Origin: Pseudomonas sp. UBA5782
Lineage (GTDB): Bacteria > Pseudomonadota > Gammaproteobacteria > Pseudomonadales > Pseudomonadaceae
Length of the DNA: 8,297 bases
NCBI GenBank assembly: GCA_002418465.1
Contig: DIEE01000230.1
Location: 1,426 to 9,722 of the forward strand
Reading direction: 5' to 3'
A program made the position numbers and the translations under genes. The notes under the pieces were generated by a model. It was given only the letters and a program-made list of their open reading frames with translations. It did not search any database and was not told where the DNA came from. Shown here piece by piece: positions 6,179 through 8,297 of this stretch. Each line of letters opens with the position of its first letter. The stretch's first letter is position 1.

Positions 6179-6183
6179 TAACC

Positions 6184-7431
6184 ATGGCCATCGCCGTACC
6201 CCTGACCGAGGCCACCGGGCCAACCCTCAAGCAGCGCCTGGCGCGTGCCGAACGGATGAACCGCCTGAAATCCCAGGCGTTGATCCTGCCGCTGCTGATC
6301 TTTCTGCTGCTGACCTTCCTGGTGCCGATGGGCGCGCTGCTCTACCGCAGCCTGAACAACCCGGAAGTGGTCGGCGCACTGCCGCGCACCGTCGAGGCCA
6401 TTGCCAGCTGGGACGGCAAGGCGCTGCCGAACGAACCGGTTTACCAGGCGCTGGCTGCCGACCTCGCCGAAGCCCGCAAGAACCAGACCCTCGGCGACCT
6501 TTCCAAGCGCCTGAACATGGAGCTGGCCGGCTACCGCAGCCTGATGGCGAAGACCGCCCGCGCGCTGCCGCTGAAGAGTGAGCCCGCCTCCTACCGGGAC
6601 GCCTTCGAGGCGCTCGACGAGCGCTGGGGCGATCCGGCCTACTGGCAGGCGATCCGCCGCAACGCCAGCAGCCTGACGCCGTTCTACCTGCTCGCTGCCG
6701 TCGACCACCGCATCGACGACCTCGGCGAAGTCGCACCGGCCACGCCGGACCAGGCGATCTACCTGGACATCTTCGCGCGGACCTTCTGGATGGGCGCGGT
6801 GATCACCGCGATCTGCCTGCTGCTGGCCTATCCGCTGGCCTACCTGCTGGCCAACCTGCCGACGCGCAGCAGCAACCTGCTGATGATCTTCGTGCTGCTG
6901 CCGTTCTGGACCTCGATCCTGGTGCGCGTCGCCGCCTGGATCGTGCTGCTGCAATCGGGCGGGCTGATCAATGGCGCGCTGCTCAAGCTGGGCCTGATCG
7001 ATCAGCCGCTGCAACTGGTGTTCAACCGCACCGGCGTGTACATCGCCATGGTCCACATCATGCTGCCGTTCATGATCCTGCCGATCTACAGCGTGATGAA
7101 GGGCATCTCGCCGACCTACATGCGCGCGGCCATCTCGCTGGGCTGCCACCCGTTCGCCAGTTTCTGGCGGGTGTATTTCCCGCAGACCATCGCCGGTGTC
7201 GGCGCGGGCTGCCTGCTGGTGTTCATCCTGTCGATCGGCTACTACATCACCCCGGCGCTGCTCGGCAGCCCGAGCGACCAGATGGTCAGCTACTTCGTCG
7301 CCTTCTTCACCAACAGCACCATCAACTGGGGCATGGCCACGGCGCTCGGCGGCCTGCTGCTGTTCGCTACGCTGATCCTGTACGTCGTCTACAGCTGGCT
7401 GGTGGGCGCCGGTCGCCTGCGTTTGGGCTGA
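6184..7431 (+). CDS. ABC importer permease, PotB type, with a large insertion after the first membrane segment
   Basis: This 415-residue inner-membrane protein is one of the two channel subunits of the PotABCD-type importer; classical PotB is only about 280-285 residues. After a cytoplasmic amphipathic tail, the first membrane segment spans about 32-54. A hydrophilic stretch of about 135 residues (57-195) follows, rich in Ala, Leu, Arg and Asp/Glu and probably helical (e.g. ALAADLAEARKNQTLGDLSK). It should face the periplasm. The conserved core then begins: segments at about 198-224, 232-257, 283-305, 337-360 and 382-405. The ATPase-docking loop reads RAAISLGCHPFASFWRVYFPQ (314-334), with Arg replacing the first Glu of the EAA motif. 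The conserved GYYITPALLGSP follows at 352-363. The gene is 161 nt from the binding-protein gene, with a REP hairpin between, and 10 nt from the next permease. Confidence 0.92.
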   Translation: MAIAVPLTEATGPTLKQRLARAERMNRLKSQALILPLLIFLLLTFLVPMGALLYRSLNNPEVVGALPRTVEAIASWDGKALPNEPVYQALAADLAEARKNQTLGDLSKRLNMELAGYRSLMAKTARALPLKSEPASYRDAFEALDERWGDPAYWQAIRRNASSLTPFYLLAAVDHRIDDLGEVAPATPDQAIYLDIFARTFWMGAVITAICLLLAYPLAYLLANLPTRSSNLLMIFVLLPFWTSILVRVAAWIVLLQSGGLINGALLKLGLIDQPLQLVFNRTGVYIAMVHIMLPFMILPIYSVMKGISPTYMRAAISLGCHPFASFWRVYFPQTIAGVGAGCLLVFILSIGYYITPALLGSPSDQMVSYFVAFFTNSTINWGMATALGGLLLFATLILYVVYSWLVGAGRLRLG

Positions 7432-7441
7432 GGAGAAAGAA

Positions 7442-8269
7442 ATGCTGAGTCCCTACATGTCCCCCGTCGAGCGCGTCTGGTTCTACACCCTGCGCCTGCT
7501 CTGCGGCCTGGTGCTGCTGTTCCTGATCCTGCCGGTGCTGGTGATCATCCCGCTGTCGTTCAATGACGGCACCTTCCTGGTCTACCCGCTGCAGGGCTTC
7601 TCGCTGCGCTGGTACCACGAGTTCTTCGGTTCGGCGGAATGGATGCGGGCGCTGAAGAACAGCCTGATCGTGGCGCCGGCGGCGACCCTGCTGGCGATGC
7701 TCTTCGGCACGCTGGCGGCGATCGGCCTGACCCGCGGCGAATTCCGCGGCAAGGCGCTGGTGATGAGCCTGCTGATCTCGCCGATGGTGGTGCCGGTGGT
7801 GATCGTCGGCGTCTCCAGCTACCTGTTCTTCGCCCCGCTCGGGCTGGGCAACAGCTACCTGTCGCTGATCCTGGTGCACGCCGTACTCGGCGTGCCCTTC
7901 GTCATCATCACGGTGTCGGCGACCCTGCAGGGTTTCAACCACAACCTGGTGCGCGCCGCCGCCAGCCTCGGCGCCTCGCCGCTCACCGCGTTCCGCCGGG
8001 TAACCCTGCCGCTGATCGCGCCGGGGGTGATCAGCGGCGCACTGTTCGCCTTCGCCACCTCGTTCGACGAAGTGGTGGTGACGCTGTTCCTCGCCGGCCC
8101 CGAGCAGGCCACGCTGCCGCGGCAGATGTTCAGCGGCATCCGCGAGAACCTCTCGCCGAACATCGCCGCCGCGGCGACCCTGCTGATCGGCTTCTCGGTG
8201 GCGCTGCTGCTGGTGCTGGAATGGCTGCGCGGGCGTAGCGAGAAGATGCGCACCGCGGTCGTCGAGTAG
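7442..8269 (+). CDS. ABC importer permease, PotC type
   Basis: This 275-residue inner-membrane protein is the second channel subunit and has the standard PotC length. The first membrane segment (about 16-39) is followed by the family's LSFNDG motif (38-43) and FSLRWYHEFF (53-62), both typical of PotC-like permeases. Further segments lie at about 71-96, 105-129, 138-161, 194-216 and 239-261. The ATPase-docking loop is RAAASLGASPLTAFRRVTLPLIAPG (171-195), with the conserved Gly177 and Pro190. AGGAG at 7431-7435 overlaps the previous stop and sits 6 nt before the start, so expression is coupled to the upstream permease. No further gene is visible before the window ends 28 nt later. Confidence 0.94.
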   Translation: MLSPYMSPVERVWFYTLRLLCGLVLLFLILPVLVIIPLSFNDGTFLVYPLQGFSLRWYHEFFGSAEWMRALKNSLIVAPAATLLAMLFGTLAAIGLTRGEFRGKALVMSLLISPMVVPVVIVGVSSYLFFAPLGLGNSYLSLILVHAVLGVPFVIITVSATLQGFNHNLVRAAASLGASPLTAFRRVTLPLIAPGVISGALFAFATSFDEVVVTLFLAGPEQATLPRQMFSGIRENLSPNIAAAATLLIGFSVALLLVLEWLRGRSEKMRTAVVE

Positions 8270-8282
8270 GGCGTGGTTCTCG

Positions 8283-8297
8283 GTGCGCGCGGCGCAC
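8283..8297. repeat. GC-rich hairpin after the operon, cut by the window edge
   Basis: GTGCGC (8283-8288) and GCGCAC (8292-8297) form a perfect stem around a 3-nt loop, starting 13 nt after the last stop codon. The base before the left arm is G, so the stem may extend beyond the window as GGTGCGC...GCGCACC, a common Pseudomonas REP core. It may be a terminator or a third REP-like element; the downstream sequence needed to tell is missing. Confidence 0.5.

Overview
The window comes from a GC-rich gammaproteobacterium, most likely a Pseudomonas or close relative. The reasons are strong G/C bias at third codon positions, tight operons with ATGA overlaps and purine-rich ribosome binding sites, and intergenic inverted repeats that look like Pseudomonas REP elements. 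This assignment rests on style and remembered repeat families, not on a database match. All nine genes are on the + strand, and the window holds parts of two adjacent ABC-importer operons of different families.

Region 1 (1-3489) is a tightly packed operon that began before the window. It contains the C-terminal part of an isochorismatase-type cysteine hydrolase, a metallo-beta-lactamase-fold hydrolase of the N-acyl-homoserine-lactonase family with all seven metal ligands, an unrecognised 249-residue protein, and the permease and ATPase of a NitT/TauT-type (nitrate/sulfonate/taurine class) importer. Neighbouring genes overlap by 4 nt or are 3-5 nt apart, so co-translation is likely. The importer's periplasmic binding protein is not in the window. 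The layout suggests uptake of a small organic nitrogen, sulfur or lactone/amide compound followed by cytoplasmic hydrolysis; the substrate cannot be read from sequence.

Region 2 (3490-3830) is a 341-nt intergenic stretch. It carries a near-perfect 20-bp inverted repeat (REP-like), a short palindrome and a 14-nt direct repeat. It probably separates two transcription units and should contain the promoter of the second, though no convincing sigma-70 or sigma-54 promoter could be picked out by eye.

Region 3 (3831-8269) is a complete PotABCD-type (spermidine/putrescine family) importer in the order ATPase, periplasmic binding protein, permease, permease. A long imperfect hairpin of the Pseudomonas REP type lies between the binding-protein gene and the two permease genes. 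Such a hairpin could give more binding protein than membrane subunits. The first permease has a roughly 135-residue extracytoplasmic insertion between its first and second membrane segments. The binding protein keeps an aspartate typical of polyamine binders but appears to lack the aromatic residues, so the cargo may be another amine or amino-acid-like compound.

After the last stop codon (8267-8269) the window ends inside a GC-rich hairpin, probably another REP-like element or terminator cut by the window edge. I see no mobile-element gene, CRISPR array, tRNA or rRNA. Most of the window is well-understood transport machinery. The unknown 249-residue protein, the lactonase-like enzyme with a changed active-site position, and the permease insertion are the parts most worth a second look.
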